DNA of 64,000 nucleotides from Caldilinea sp. CFX5 (GCA_021405325.1 QWII01000005.1:62001-126000), one strand, 5' to 3'. Numbered from the stretch's first letter, positions 43,779-52,838 are shown. Translations and numbers: made by a program. Notes: generated by a model not told the origin, from the letters alone.

Positions 43779-44135
43779 TTACGCCAAGCGCAACTGTGCA
43801 ACGGCAACCAAACTTTGCAGTCGCGCCGTCTCCGCCTGCAACATACTCCGCCCCAGCTCAGTGAGCGCATAGGCTTTGCGCACCCGTTTGGATTCGACTG
43901 GTTGTGACGCAAGGTCATCGGCTTCTGCCACGGGTTCAATCCAGCCCTGTTCCAAGAGCCGTTTGAGCGCGCCATAGAGTGTCCCCGTGCTGAGCGTGAC
44001 TCGTTGATGGCTCAAACTTTCGACCTCTTTCATAACGGCATAGCCGTGCTTCGGCTTGGGGGCCAGACTGAGCAGAATAAAAAAGGCCGCTTCTGTCAAC
44101 GGGTGTGTAGAAGTGGTATCAGGTTGGTTTGGCAT
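43779..44135 (-). CDS. PadR-family transcriptional regulator
   Basis: 118 residues. N-terminal winged helix: TEAAFFILLSLAPKPKHGYAVMKEVE, LSTGTLYGALKRLLEQGWIE, with the PadR Gly-Thr-Leu-Tyr motif; the C terminus (SKRVRKAYALTELGRSML) is the short helical PadR s1/2 type. It is first in a six-gene minus-strand operon with the sugar transferase fusion, ABC exporter and two small proteins. A perfect palindrome upstream is a probable autoregulatory site; PadR normally represses until a ligand binds. Confidence 0.92.
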   Translation of the reverse strand: MPNQPDTTSTHPLTEAAFFILLSLAPKPKHGYAVMKEVESLSHQRVTLSTGTLYGALKRLLEQGWIEPVAEADDLASQPVESKRVRKAYALTELGRSMLQAETARLQSLVAVAQLRLA

Positions 44136-44155
44136 GATAAAATGCTTTCATTTAA

Positions 44156-44204
44156 ATATGTCGCCAGGCGACATATCGTAACACAACCTATGTTACAAAG
44201 TCAA
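44156..44204 (-). promoter_or_regulatory. PadR promoter with palindromic operator
   Basis: On the minus strand: TTGACT (44199-44204), an 18-base spacer, TACGAT (44175-44180), then a perfect palindrome at 44156-44176 with ten-base arms ATATGTCGCC around one A. PadR proteins recognise ATGT-N8-ACAT-like palindromes; this one has ATGT/ACAT with nine bases between. It overlaps the -10 edge and start point, ideal for repression. Confidence 0.75.
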
Positions 44205-44319
44205 ATGCCTATTCTGCCTCGAACAGAAATCGATTCCTTTGCCTCTTCTTGTTTTCAATGAAGTAATGGTACAATTTACCTCGTCACTCGTTTTGTTCTT
44301 ACCAAGGAGCAGCTCTGCC

Positions 44320-44579
44320 ATGACTGTTGCTACAGAAATGTTGACTGTCCGCCTACCGGTCAACGCAATCGATCGGTATAACTGTTCAGGCAGATCAAAG
44401 ATTACACAGATTCCGCCGATGGATTTTCTTATTGGGTAATCTGTGTAATCTGCGCAATCTTTGATGGCTGAATCGGTACAAATCGGCTACGTCGTGTGGC
44501 TGAAATTGCTCACCTATTGCTCAAAGGGCGCGGAGAACGAATCCCTACTTTGAATGAGCTTGAAGAGGAAGCTAGATGA
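44320..44579 (+). pseudogene. Ribbon-helix-helix antitoxin-like gene broken by repeat insertion
   Basis: The 5' part starts at an ATG with AAGGAGC upstream and reads MTVATEMLTVRLPVNAIDRY, an RHH-type beta strand. It is then lost in a repeat. The 3' part resumes after the repeat in another frame as RRVAEIAHLLLKGRGERIP and [10 protein letters not shown], ending at 44579. Both halves look like one small DNA-binding protein. The stop overlaps the coaD start by four bases (ATGA). Confidence 0.6.
44385..44472. mobile_element. MITE-like inverted repeat within the broken gene
   Basis: Imperfect inverted arms TTCAGGCAGATCAAAGATTA.. (44385-44412) and ..TGCGCAATCTTTGATGGCTG (44438-44472) contain the AGATTACACAGATT unit. 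The insertion splits the antitoxin-like gene. No coding capacity. Confidence 0.6.
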
Positions 44580-45067
44580 GAATCGCAGTTTATGCCGGGA
44601 GCTTTGATCCCATCACCAACGGTCATCTGTGGATGATTGAACAAGGGGTAAAATTATTTGACCAACTTGTGGTCGCCATCGGCATCAACCCGGACAAACG
44701 CTACACCTTCACCCTGGAAGAACGGTTGCGCCTGATCGAACAGTCAACCGGCGGACTGCCCAATATTCGCATTGATCACTTTACCAATCAGTTTCTGGTT
44801 CACTATGCTAACGCCGTTGGCGCCAGTTACATCTTGCGGGGCATTCGCAATGAAGGCGATTACGAGTATGAACGGGTGTTGCGTCATCTGAATAGCGACC
44901 AACGTCCGGAGATCACCACCGTCTTTCTGATGCCGCCGCGCGCCATTGCTGAGGTCAGTTCCAGCCTGGTCAAAGGCTTTGTCGGGCCGGAAGGTTGGCA
45001 AGCCATTGTCGAGCAATATGTACCGCCCCCCGTCTTCGCCTCTTTCCTAGAAAAATTTGGGGGGTAG
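44576..45067 (+). CDS. coaD: Phosphopantetheine adenylyltransferase
   Basis: 163 residues. [19 protein letters not shown] carries the (T/H)xGH nucleotide-binding motif, [12 protein letters not shown] and [12 protein letters not shown] are the other conserved CoaD segments. It joins ATP and 4'-phosphopantetheine to dephospho-CoA, the fourth step of CoA synthesis, as a cytosolic hexamer. The length is normal. The start overlaps the pseudogene stop, indicating former translational coupling to that small gene. Confidence 0.95.
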   Translation: MRIAVYAGSFDPITNGHLWMIEQGVKLFDQLVVAIGINPDKRYTFTLEERLRLIEQSTGGLPNIRIDHFTNQFLVHYANAVGASYILRGIRNEGDYEYERVLRHLNSDQRPEITTVFLMPPRAIAEVSSSLVKGFVGPEGWQAIVEQYVPPPVFASFLEKFGG

Positions 45068-45135
45068 GTAGACAGGTAAACAGGTAAACAAGACCTGTCT
45101 ACCTGTCTACCTGTCTACCTGTCTACCTATCTACC
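45064..45135. repeat. GTAGACAGGT / ACCTGTCTAC inverted repeats
   Basis: One GTAGACAGGTAAACAGGT arm followed by four tandem CTGTCTAC units, complementary to it, between coaD and the EF-G gene. Slippage-prone, and can fold in several ways; ends 17 bases before the next start codon. Confidence 0.75.
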
Positions 45136-45151
45136 GATATAGGATACGCCT

Positions 45152-47257
45152 ATGGAAGCCGCATTAGCCAACATACGCAACATCGGCATCATCGCCCACA
45201 TTGATGCCGGCAAAACCACCACCACCGAACGCATTCTCTTCTACTCCGGTCGCATCCATCGACCGGGCGATGTCGATGACGGCAACACCGTCACCGACTG
45301 GTGGGAACAGGAGCGGGAGCGCGGCATTACGATCAAAGCCGCCGCCATCACCACCGCCTGGCGCGACACCATCACCAACCAGGAAGCCCGAATCAATATC
45401 ATCGACACGCCCGGTCACATTGATTTCACTGCCGAAGTGCAACGGAGTTTGCGCGTCCTCGACGGCGGCGTGGTGATCTTTGACGCCGTCAACGGCGTTG
45501 AACCGCAATCAGAAACCGTTTGGCGCCAGGCGGACAAATACCGGGTGCCGCGCATCTGTTATGTCAACAAGATGGATCGCCTCGGCGCCAATTTGCCCCG
45601 CACGATTGAGATGATTCATCAGCGGCTGCGCGCCAATCCGGTGCTGGTGCAACTGCCGATTGGCGTGGAAAATAGCTTTGCCGGTATTATCGATCTCTTT
45701 ACCATGCAGGCGCTCCTCTTTAGCGATGAACTGGGCGCACACCCAACGATCAGCGCAATCCCGGCGGATTTGATCGATGCCGCAACCCTGGCGCGTGACC
45801 AACTGGTCGAGAAAATTGCCGAAACCGATGATGAGTTGACGTTGAAATATCTCTCCGGGGAAACCATCAGCAATGAGGATCTCTATGGCGCCATGCGCAA
45901 GGCGGTCATCGCTAACAAGTTGACGCCGCTCTTGGTGGGTACATCCTTGCACAACAAGGGGGTGCAGCCGCTGCTCGATGCCATTGTGCGCTACCTGCCC
46001 AGCCCGCTGGATGTGCCGCCGGTGGAAGGGATAAACCCCAAAAGCGGCGCGTTGACCCAGCGCCACGCCCGCGTTGATGAACCGCTCAGTGCGCTGGTCT
46101 TCAAGATCGTGGTCGATCCTTATGCCGGGCGGCTGGCCTATACCCGCATCTACTCCGGTTCTTTGAAAGCGGGCGCCGCCATCTACAATGCCAACCGCCA
46201 ACGTCGCGAACGGGCGCAGAAGCTCCTCCAGATGCAGGCCAACAAACGAACCGAGATTCAGGAGTGTCACGCCGGTGACATTGTGGCAATTGTTGGCTTC
46301 AAAGAATCGACCACCGGTGAAACATTGAGCGACGCCACCCAGGAAATTGTGTTGGAGTCGATTGAGTTTCCGGCCCCCGTCATCAAAGTGGCGATTGAGC
46401 CGCGCTCCACTGCCGACCAGGAGAAGCTGGTCGAGGCGTTGGCGAAACTTGATGAAGAAGACCCCACCTTTCGCCGCGAAGTTGATGCCCAGACCGGCCA
46501 AACGGTCATCAGCGGCATGGGTGAGCTACATTTGGAGATTATCACCGAGCGGTTGCGCCGGGAATTTGGTGTACAGTGCCGGACTGGCGCACCCCAGGTC
46601 GCCTACCGCGAAGGCATTACCCGTCGCGCGCAGGTAGAAGAACGCTATATCCGTGAGATCGGCGGCCATCGCCATTATGCGGTTGTGACCCTGGATCTGG
46701 CGCCCAACGAGACCAATGGCGGCTTTGTCTTTACCAACCGGGCGCCGGCGGAAAAATTACCGGCAGCCTTTGTCGCCGCCGTCGAGCGGGGCGTTACCAA
46801 TGCCTTGCATGGCGGCATTCTGGCCGGCTTCCCGGTGATTGACCTCAAAGCCACTTTGTTAGCCGGCGAATGGCACGAGACCGATTCAACGCCGGAGGAT
46901 TTTGAGGTGGTCGCCGGTATGGCCTTTCGCAGCGCCATGCAGAGAGCATACCCGATTTTGCTGGAGCCGGTGATGCGGGTCGAGACCTATGTCCCCGATG
47001 AATATGTGGGCAGTGTGGTCAATGATTTTGGTTCACGGCGGGGCGCTGTGCAACAGATGGATGTGAGTGGTGACGGCACCCGCACCATCGCCGCCATGAC
47101 GCCGCTGACCGAGATGATCGGCTATGCGACTGCGCTTCGTTCGATGACCAGCGGGCGTGGGGTCTTTAGCATGGAGTTGGATCATTACGAACAGGCCAGC
47201 GATGCCATTCACGAACGCTACTTGGGGCCGGAGTGGCGGCGACTGTATCACAGTTGA
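45152..47257 (+). CDS. fusA: EF-G-type translational GTPase
   Basis: 701 residues, full EF-G length. G domain: NIGIIAHIDAGKTTTTERILF (G1), RGITIKAAAI (G2), IIDTPGHIDFT (G3), NKMDR (G4). Domains II-V follow, with FRREVDAQTGQTVISGMGELHLEIITERL (domain III) and SGRGVFSMELDHYEQ at the end. The switch region (RIHRPGDVDDGNTVTDWWEQERERGITI) departs from housekeeping EF-G and resembles variants such as mitochondrial EF-G2, so it may be a second EF-G acting in ribosome recycling or a specialised role rather than the main elongation factor. No rps12/rps7 or tuf neighbours are present. Confidence 0.88.
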   Translation: MEAALANIRNIGIIAHIDAGKTTTTERILFYSGRIHRPGDVDDGNTVTDWWEQERERGITIKAAAITTAWRDTITNQEARINIIDTPGHIDFTAEVQRSLRVLDGGVVIFDAVNGVEPQSETVWRQADKYRVPRICYVNKMDRLGANLPRTIEMIHQRLRANPVLVQLPIGVENSFAGIIDLFTMQALLFSDELGAHPTISAIPADLIDAATLARDQLVEKIAETDDELTLKYLSGETISNEDLYGAMRKAVIANKLTPLLVGTSLHNKGVQPLLDAIVRYLPSPLDVPPVEGINPKSGALTQRHARVDEPLSALVFKIVVDPYAGRLAYTRIYSGSLKAGAAIYNANRQRRERAQKLLQMQANKRTEIQECHAGDIVAIVGFKESTTGETLSDATQEIVLESIEFPAPVIKVAIEPRSTADQEKLVEALAKLDEEDPTFRREVDAQTGQTVISGMGELHLEIITERLRREFGVQCRTGAPQVAYREGITRRAQVEERYIREIGGHRHYAVVTLDLAPNETNGGFVFTNRAPAEKLPAAFVAAVERGVTNALHGGILAGFPVIDLKATLLAGEWHETDSTPEDFEVVAGMAFRSAMQRAYPILLEPVMRVETYVPDEYVGSVVNDFGSRRGAVQQMDVSGDGTRTIAAMTPLTEMIGYATALRSMTSGRGVFSMELDHYEQASDAIHERYLGPEWRRLYHS

Positions 47258-47280
47258 CACACTTGAAGCATGAGGGAAAT

Positions 47281-48453
47281 ATGCACGAAAACGATTGGTC
47301 GTTGGCCTCACTCGTCATCCATGCCGATAACGAGTTCGCCACTGACTCGGCCATTGCGCCGCCGATTCACCAAACCTCGACCTTCCGCGCCGGGTCAGCC
47401 GCCGACTTTGCGGCAATGGCGACCCAACCCCGCCACCCGCGCTACTATACCCGCTATGGCAACCCGACCTTAGAACGGGCCGAAACCATCATCGCCCAAT
47501 TGGAAGGGGCCGAAGCCGCCCTTGTCACCGGCTCCGGCATGGGCGCGATTACGACGACCATTCTGGCGCTGGTGCAGAGCGGCGATCATATTGTCGCCCA
47601 GCGCAATCACTACATGGGGACAACCAAGCTGCTGACGGAAATCCTGCCCCGTTTTGGCGTGACCGCTACACTGGTTGACCAGACCGCTGTCGCCGCCTTT
47701 GCCGATGCCGTGCGCCCAGAGACTAAATTGATGCTGGTTGAGACGCCCTCCAACCCGACGATGCAACTGGCTGATTTGCAGGCGATTGCAGAGTTGGCCC
47801 GATCCCGCCACATTCTCACCTTTTGTGACAATACCTTTGCCTCGCCCTGCAATCAACGACCGTTGGCGCATGGCATCGATCTGGTGATGCACAGCGCCAC
47901 CAAATACCTGGGCGGTCATCATGATCTCTCGGCGGGGGTGGTGGCAGGGCCACAGACGTTACTGACAAAAATTTGGGATGCGCATATGGTGGTCGGCGCC
48001 GTGTTGGGGCCGATTGACGGTTGGTTGTTGTTGCGCGGCTTGCGCACCCTGGCCGTGCGGGTGAAACAACAAAACCAGACGGCGCTCGCCATTGCCCAAT
48101 TCTTGGAACGCCACCCGGCCATCGAACAGGTCTACTACCCGGGTTTACCCAATCATCCGCAATATGAACTGGCCCAGCGCCAGATGAAAGGCTTTGGCGG
48201 CGTCTTGAGCTTTGCCGTCAAAGGCGGTTATCAGGCGACGCAACGCTTTATTTCTGCTCTGAAGCTGCCGACCCAGGCGGTCAGTCTCGGCGGCTATGAG
48301 TCATTGGTTGTCCATGCCGCGGCAATGTGGGAAGGGACATTGGGCGAAGCCGGTTTGATCGAAGCAGGGATCCAGCCCAATCTGGTGCGTTTCTCGGTCG
48401 GGTTAGAGGATGAAGAAGATTTGATGGCTGATTTACAACAGGCGCTAGGGTAA
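47281..48453 (+). CDS. PLP-dependent cystathionine gamma-synthase/lyase family enzyme
   Basis: 390 residues from the ATG at 47281 after GAGGG. Family signatures: PPIHQTSTF, RYGNPTLERAETIIAQLEGAEAAL, SGMGAI, and LVMHSATKYLGGHHDLSAGVV, where Lys208 should hold pyridoxal phosphate. C-terminal SLGGYESLVVHAA and FSVGLEDEEDL are typical. It acts in methionine/cysteine interconversion; sequence alone does not separate MetB, MetC-like or methionine gamma-lyase. A 12-bp terminator-like hairpin follows the stop. Confidence 0.92.
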   Translation: MHENDWSLASLVIHADNEFATDSAIAPPIHQTSTFRAGSAADFAAMATQPRHPRYYTRYGNPTLERAETIIAQLEGAEAALVTGSGMGAITTTILALVQSGDHIVAQRNHYMGTTKLLTEILPRFGVTATLVDQTAVAAFADAVRPETKLMLVETPSNPTMQLADLQAIAELARSRHILTFCDNTFASPCNQRPLAHGIDLVMHSATKYLGGHHDLSAGVVAGPQTLLTKIWDAHMVVGAVLGPIDGWLLLRGLRTLAVRVKQQNQTALAIAQFLERHPAIEQVYYPGLPNHPQYELAQRQMKGFGGVLSFAVKGGYQATQRFISALKLPTQAVSLGGYESLVVHAAAMWEGTLGEAGLIEAGIQPNLVRFSVGLEDEEDLMADLQQALG

Positions 48454-48487
48454 CAAACACGATAGACGTTCAGAAAAAGATCAGCGC

Positions 48488-48515
48488 CGGTCGGGGCAAG
48501 CCCTTGCCCCGACCG
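48488..48515. terminator. GC-rich hairpin after the Cys/Met enzyme gene
   Basis: Twelve-base arms CGGTCGGGGCAA / TTGCCCCGACCG with a four-base loop between convergent genes; no T tract. Confidence 0.7.
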
Positions 48516-48552
48516 CCGAAACATTCGCTGACCATCTCTAGCTAACGGCGTT

Positions 48553-48708
48553 TTACGACTTCGTCCACCGGCGAGTCGCCAACCAATCATAAAACCAGCA
48601 AGCCAGACACACCCCTGGTAAATAGAGCAGGAGCGCGTACTCAAATGGTAGAAGATAGAACAAAAGCAAGCCTGCGACGGGGGTGCTAAGCAAACCGTAG
48701 CGCCACAT
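48553..48708 (-). CDS. 51-residue two-helix membrane protein in copper island
   Basis: Start at 48708 with GAGGAGGGG directly upstream, one of the strongest ribosome sites here. The peptide MWRYGLLSTPVAGLLLFYLL.. has two hydrophobic helices separated by PFEYA and ends in WLATRRWTKS, leaving a basic tail inside. It is divergent from the multicopper oxidase and has a partial copy of the proposed copper operator upstream. Role unknown; perhaps in copper handling. Confidence 0.65.
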   Translation of the reverse strand: MWRYGLLSTPVAGLLLFYLLPFEYALLLYLPGVCLACWFYDWLATRRWTKS

Positions 48709-48792
48709 ACCCCCCTCCTCTTGTGCTAAAAGCATACCGACTGGATAACCGGTTGTTGGCTGGTTGCACCTTTAGCCTATACCACCAAGGTA

Positions 48793-48813
48793 AAGAGAAT
48801 ATGAAGAAATGAT
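48793..48813 (-). promoter_or_regulatory. Possible CopR-like box, minus-strand copy
   Basis: Reading leftward the sequence is ATTTCTTCATATTCTCTTT, close to GATTTCTTCATATTTCTTT at 48873-48892. Only one TTCAT half is exact. A TATAGG box follows 24-26 bases on, toward the 51-residue gene. Confidence 0.45.
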
Positions 48814-48868
48814 AGGCGAATTGTACGGCTGTATCACCGACCGTCGGCCATATTTCCCACGCAATTTG

Positions 48869-48900
48869 TTCATGATTTCTTCATATTTCTTTGCCATACT
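48869..48900 (+). promoter_or_regulatory. CopR-like direct repeats and promoter of the multicopper oxidase
   Basis: TTCAT at 48869 and again at 48880, 11 bases apart, with TTTC preceding the second. CATACT at 48895-48900 fits a -10 box, 26 bases after the first repeat. The same arrangement occurs at 52936-52967. Confidence 0.7.
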
Positions 48901-48950
48901 GGGGGGCAAGAGTGCCATCTGCAACTCATTGAAACCGCTGAGGAGTATTC

Positions 48951-50666
48951 ATGTCAACCGTTCAACCGTCACCACTAATGCTGAGTCGGCGCACCTTTTT
49001 GCGTGCAGCGACAACTGGGACAGCCCTATTCTTGGGAGCTGGGTGTATTACCCCCCTTGCGCCTGAACCTAAGTCCACCACCGCTGCTGCGATAACCACA
49101 GAGTCAGACCGCACCGAAATTACGTTGACCGCCAGCATCGATGACATCCAAATTCTACCGGGAGCGACCACCCAAGTCTGGCGCTATCAAGGGGAAGTGA
49201 TACAAGGTGATAAGAACACAGTTCAGCCGCTTCCCGGCTCCTATCTCGGCCCCATTCTTCACCTGCGCAAAGGGCAGAAGGTGCGTATCAATTTGCAGAA
49301 CGCGTTAGCGGCGGCCACCATCATTCACTGGCACGGCCTGATCGTGCCGCCGGCTATGGATGGTCATCCGGCCGATAGCATTGCGCCGGGGGCAAGCTAT
49401 GTCTACGAATTTGAAGTAAAGAATCGCGCCGGCGCCTACTGGTTCCATCCCCATCCGCATGAAGACACGGCCCATCAAGCCTATATGGGGCTGGCCGGTC
49501 TCGTCCTGATTACCGATGAGGAGGAAGCTGCCCTCGCCTTGCCGACCGGCGCCTATGATCTACCCCTTGTCCTCCAAGACCGCACCTTTGACGCCGACAA
49601 TCAATTGGTCTATCTCGCCGCGGCCAACCAGGGGCATGATGGCCATCATGGCGGCCATGCGATGGCGGACGCAACCACCGGGCATGACGCAATGGCGCAG
49701 ACAATGGGCTTTCTGGGCGACCGGATTTTGGTGAATGGCGCGCCTGATTTGGTGTTGCCTATTGCCACCCGTGTCTATCGGTTGCGGTTGCTCAATGGCT
49801 CCAACTCCCGGATTTACAAACTGGCCTGGAGCAACGGCGCACCGCTTACCATCATTGCCACCGATGGCGGCTTGCTGGCGCAACCAGTGGCGCGCACTTA
49901 TGTCACGCTGGCGCCTGGCGAACGCGTCGAGCTATGGGCCGATTTCAGTCAGTTGGCCGTCGGCGATGAGATCAAGTTGCAAAGTCTGGCCTACAGTGGT
50001 GTGGAAGCCGGCATGGTGATGAATGGGATGCTCATGCCGATGGAAGAGACCGCCACGCTGCCCAATGGCGCGCCCTTTGACGTGTTAACGCTGCGCGTTG
50101 AACGGGCCGAAGTCGAGACGCTCACCCTGCCCACGCAGCTCTCAACGCTGGCGCGCATTGACCCAACAACAGCCGACAATGCCGCTCAACCACGCGTCTT
50201 TGCCCTTGGCATGAGTGGCGGCCAGTGGCAGATCAACGGCAAACCCTTTGTCATGGAGGAAGTAGACGCCAGCGAACAGGTTGCCTTTGGCGCTACTGAA
50301 CTTTGGGAGTTTCGCAATGAACTGCTCATAGCCGGCGCCGGCCATCATGCGCACGCTAGTCATGGTCAGGCCAACAGCACAACGACCACAGAGGAGATGA
50401 TCGATTTCATGGCCCACCCCATGCACATTCATGGGGTGCAGTTCCAGGTGCTGAACCGCCAGATCGACCCCGCCTATGAAGCCGGTTGGCGCACGCTCAA
50501 CGAAGGCTTTGTCGATGAAGGGTGGAAAGACACCGTGCTGGTGATGCCTGGCGAACAAGTTCAAATCGGGTTGCGCTTTGTAGACTATCCGGGACGCTAT
50601 CTGGTACACTGTCATAACTTGGAACATGAAAATGGCGGCATGATGCGCAACTTTTTGGTCAGTTGA
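48951..50666 (+). CDS. Multicopper oxidase, Tat-exported
   Basis: 571 residues with a Tat signal SRRTFLRAATTG and lipobox-like GAGC. The four copper-binding clusters are present: IHWHGLIVPP, YWFHPHPHEDTAHQ, HPMHIHGVQF and LVHCHNLEHENGGMM, with the type 1 Cys in HCHNLEHENG and the Met axial ligand at the end. His-rich insert GHDGHHGGHAMADATTGHDAM (about 225-245) is seen in CopA/CueO-type copper oxidases. It oxidises Cu(I) outside the cytosol and reduces toxicity. GAGGAG precedes the start. It opens the copper operon and precedes the two-component genes by 16 bases. Confidence 0.93.
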   Translation: MSTVQPSPLMLSRRTFLRAATTGTALFLGAGCITPLAPEPKSTTAAAITTESDRTEITLTASIDDIQILPGATTQVWRYQGEVIQGDKNTVQPLPGSYLGPILHLRKGQKVRINLQNALAAATIIHWHGLIVPPAMDGHPADSIAPGASYVYEFEVKNRAGAYWFHPHPHEDTAHQAYMGLAGLVLITDEEEAALALPTGAYDLPLVLQDRTFDADNQLVYLAAANQGHDGHHGGHAMADATTGHDAMAQTMGFLGDRILVNGAPDLVLPIATRVYRLRLLNGSNSRIYKLAWSNGAPLTIIATDGGLLAQPVARTYVTLAPGERVELWADFSQLAVGDEIKLQSLAYSGVEAGMVMNGMLMPMEETATLPNGAPFDVLTLRVERAEVETLTLPTQLSTLARIDPTTADNAAQPRVFALGMSGGQWQINGKPFVMEEVDASEQVAFGATELWEFRNELLIAGAGHHAHASHGQANSTTTTEEMIDFMAHPMHIHGVQFQVLNRQIDPAYEAGWRTLNEGFVDEGWKDTVLVMPGEQVQIGLRFVDYPGRYLVHCHNLEHENGGMMRNFLVS

Positions 50667-50682
50667 TCGAACCGGTTGATCT

Positions 50683-51402
50683 ATGAGTACAACCATTTTG
50701 GTGATTGAGGATGACGCCCAGATCCGGCGCGTCGTGGAAGGCTATCTCAAACAGGCCGGCTACCATGTTCTGACGGCGGTGGACGGCGTTACGGGTCTGG
50801 CGCTGGCGCAGCAGATGAAACCCCATCTGCTCATCCTCGATCTTATGTTACCCGGCCTGGATGGGTTGGAAGTTGCCCGGCGTCTGCGCGCCCACAGTGA
50901 TCCGGGTGTGGCTGGCGTTTATATCATCATGCTCACAGCGCGCGTCGAGGAGACGGATCGGATTGTTGGCCTGGAGCTGGGGGCGGATGATTATGTAACC
51001 AAACCCTTTAGCCCGCGCGAACTGGTGGCGCGCGTGCGCGCCGCCTTGCGTCGTTTGGAAACTGTACCCAACGCCAACGAAATTCAGGTCTTACAGGCCG
51101 GCGCCCTGCGTCTCGACCCTAGCTACCGCACGCTTACCCTTGACGGCAAAGCCGTCGAATTGACCGGCACTGAGTTTGATCTGCTCCACCATTTTATGCT
51201 CCACCCTGGTCGCCCCTTTAGCCGCGGGGATTTGTTAGATGTCACCCAACCCGATGCCGCCGGTGATATTTCGGCCTACGAACGCACCATTGATGTCCAT
51301 GTCAAAAACCTGCGCCAGAAGTTGGGCGCCGGCGGTCGCCATAGTCGCTTTATCGAGACGGTGCATGGCATCGGCTACCGTTTTGTCCCGGAGGCGGAAT
51401 GA
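50683..51402 (+). CDS. OmpR-type response regulator, copper sensing (CopR-like)
   Basis: 239 residues. Receiver with E9-D10-D11, phospho-Asp53 (LILDLMLPG), Thr85 (MLTA) and Lys107 (VTKPF), so a fully functional type. C-terminal winged helix: [23 protein letters not shown] and [22 protein letters not shown]. It lies between the oxidase and its partner kinase (ATGA overlap of four bases). A CopR/CusR role is inferred from the neighbours; the TTCAT repeats nearby are likely its binding sites. Confidence 0.9.
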   Translation: MSTTILVIEDDAQIRRVVEGYLKQAGYHVLTAVDGVTGLALAQQMKPHLLILDLMLPGLDGLEVARRLRAHSDPGVAGVYIIMLTARVEETDRIVGLELGADDYVTKPFSPRELVARVRAALRRLETVPNANEIQVLQAGALRLDPSYRTLTLDGKAVELTGTEFDLLHHFMLHPGRPFSRGDLLDVTQPDAAGDISAYERTIDVHVKNLRQKLGAGGRHSRFIETVHGIGYRFVPEAE

Positions 51403-51443
51403 TCAGCGGGATGATCAGCGGGATGATCAGCGGGATGATCAAT
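51399..51443 (+). repeat. 12-bp tandem repeat at the kinase start
   Basis: ATGATCAGCGGG occurs three times with a partial fourth (ATGATCAATCGT). Each unit supplies an in-frame start codon, so the unit number could change by slippage without a frameshift. Confidence 0.8.
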
Positions 51444-52838
51444 CGTCTCTGGTTCCGCCTGACCAGCGCCTTTGCCCTGGTGATTGTGGTCGGCGTTCTG
51501 GTGACGGTGGTGGTGGCGCGTCAGGGCGCCGCCTCGCGCTTTGCCCACTTTATGATCAATCATCACATGGTGCGCCCCGAACAACTTCAGGCCACGCTCG
51601 TTGACTACTATGTGGAACATGGCAGTTGGGATGGGCTGGACGCCCAACTCGCCACCATTATTGAACTCTCCACCGACGGCACCATGAGCGACATGATGGG
51701 CAACATGATGGGCATGAACAACAACCGCATCCAGGTCGTTGACGCGACGGGCGCCGTCGTTGCCGATAGTCGCGATCTGCCCGGCGGCCCAAGGCGGTTG
51801 GGGCGCCCCATGACCACAGATGTCCAACGGTGGCCGCTGCTGGCGAACGACACCCAGGTGGGCGAGTTGCTGGCGGAAGGCGGGTTGATGGTCGGTTCGA
51901 GTATGCGCAGTAACAATCTGGTCGCCGGGGTGACGCGCGCCGTGTTGATTGCCGGCATGACCGCCGGTGTGGTTGGCTTGGTGTTGGCGCTGCTGCTGGT
52001 CCGCCAGATTACACGCCCGCTTGGCTCCCTCACACAGGCCGCCGGCCAAATTGCCGATGGCGATTTAAGCGTGCGTGTGCCGGTGCAAAGCAACGATGAG
52101 TTAGGCGACCTGGCGAGCACCTTTAACCAGATGGCCGGCAGCCTGGAAACTCAGGAGAAGCTGCGGCGCAACCTCATGGCCGATGTGGCCCACGAATTGC
52201 GCACCCCTTTGGCCGGCATTCAAGGCACAGTCGAGGCACTGCAAGATGGCATCTTCCCCGTCACCACCGAAAATCTGCAAGCCGTACATGAGCAAGTGAT
52301 GCTGCTGAATCGTTTGGTCGAGGATTTGCGCACACTGGCGAATGCCGAAGCGGGTCAACTCTCCCTCGACTTGTTGCCGCTCAACCTGGTTGACCTTTGT
52401 CAACGCCAGGTCGCCGCCTTTCAACCACAGGCGGTCGCCAAAGGGATCGCGCTGACGCTAGAAAGCGCGCAGACCGCGCTCTCTGTTTGCGGCGATGACC
52501 AACGGCTCGGTCAGGTATTGAATAATTTGCTGGATAACGCCCTCCGCCATACGCCTGCCGGCGGTGCGATTCGGGTTGAAATTGCGGCGACAAATGCCGT
52601 TGCGCGCATTGCCGTAATCGACAACGGTGAAGGCATCACCGCCGAAGCAATGCCCCACCTCTTTGACCGCTTCTATCGCGCCGACCGGTCGCGCGACCGC
52701 CGCACCGGCGGTTCCGGCTTAGGATTAGCCATTGCCCGCCAACTTGTCCAGGCCCATAATGGACGCATCTGGGCCGAAAGCCCGCCGGCTGGTCAACCAC
52801 AAGGCAGCGCGTTTATCGTCGAATTGCCACGCAACTAG
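51399..52838 (+). CDS. Sensor histidine kinase of the copper island (CopS-like)
   Basis: 479 residues. First helix about 15-40 ([16 protein letters not shown]), external domain to about 182, second helix ([21 protein letters not shown]), HAMP, then the kinase: H-box [14 protein letters not shown] with His265, N-box [28 protein letters not shown] and GSGLGLAI. The external domain contains a Met-rich run ([15 protein letters not shown], about 86-100), apt for Cu(I) coordination. The first residues arise from tandem 12-base repeats (MISG units), giving four in-frame ATGs. It overlaps the response-regulator gene. Confidence 0.92.
   Translation: MISGMISGMISGMINRLWFRLTSAFALVIVVGVLVTVVVARQGAASRFAHFMINHHMVRPEQLQATLVDYYVEHGSWDGLDAQLATIIELSTDGTMSDMMGNMMGMNNNRIQVVDATGAVVADSRDLPGGPRRLGRPMTTDVQRWPLLANDTQVGELLAEGGLMVGSSMRSNNLVAGVTRAVLIAGMTAGVVGLVLALLLVRQITRPLGSLTQAAGQIADGDLSVRVPVQSNDELGDLASTFNQMAGSLETQEKLRRNLMADVAHELRTPLAGIQGTVEALQDGIFPVTTENLQAVHEQVMLLNRLVEDLRTLANAEAGQLSLDLLPLNLVDLCQRQVAAFQPQAVAKGIALTLESAQTALSVCGDDQRLGQVLNNLLDNALRHTPAGGAIRVEIAATNAVARIAVIDNGEGITAEAMPHLFDRFYRADRSRDRRTGGSGLGLAIARQLVQAHNGRIWAESPPAGQPQGSAFIVELPRN

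Noticed and set aside
45509..46501. A 330-codon minus-strand frame
   Set aside because: It is antisense to the EF-G gene with all GTPase motifs on the plus strand.
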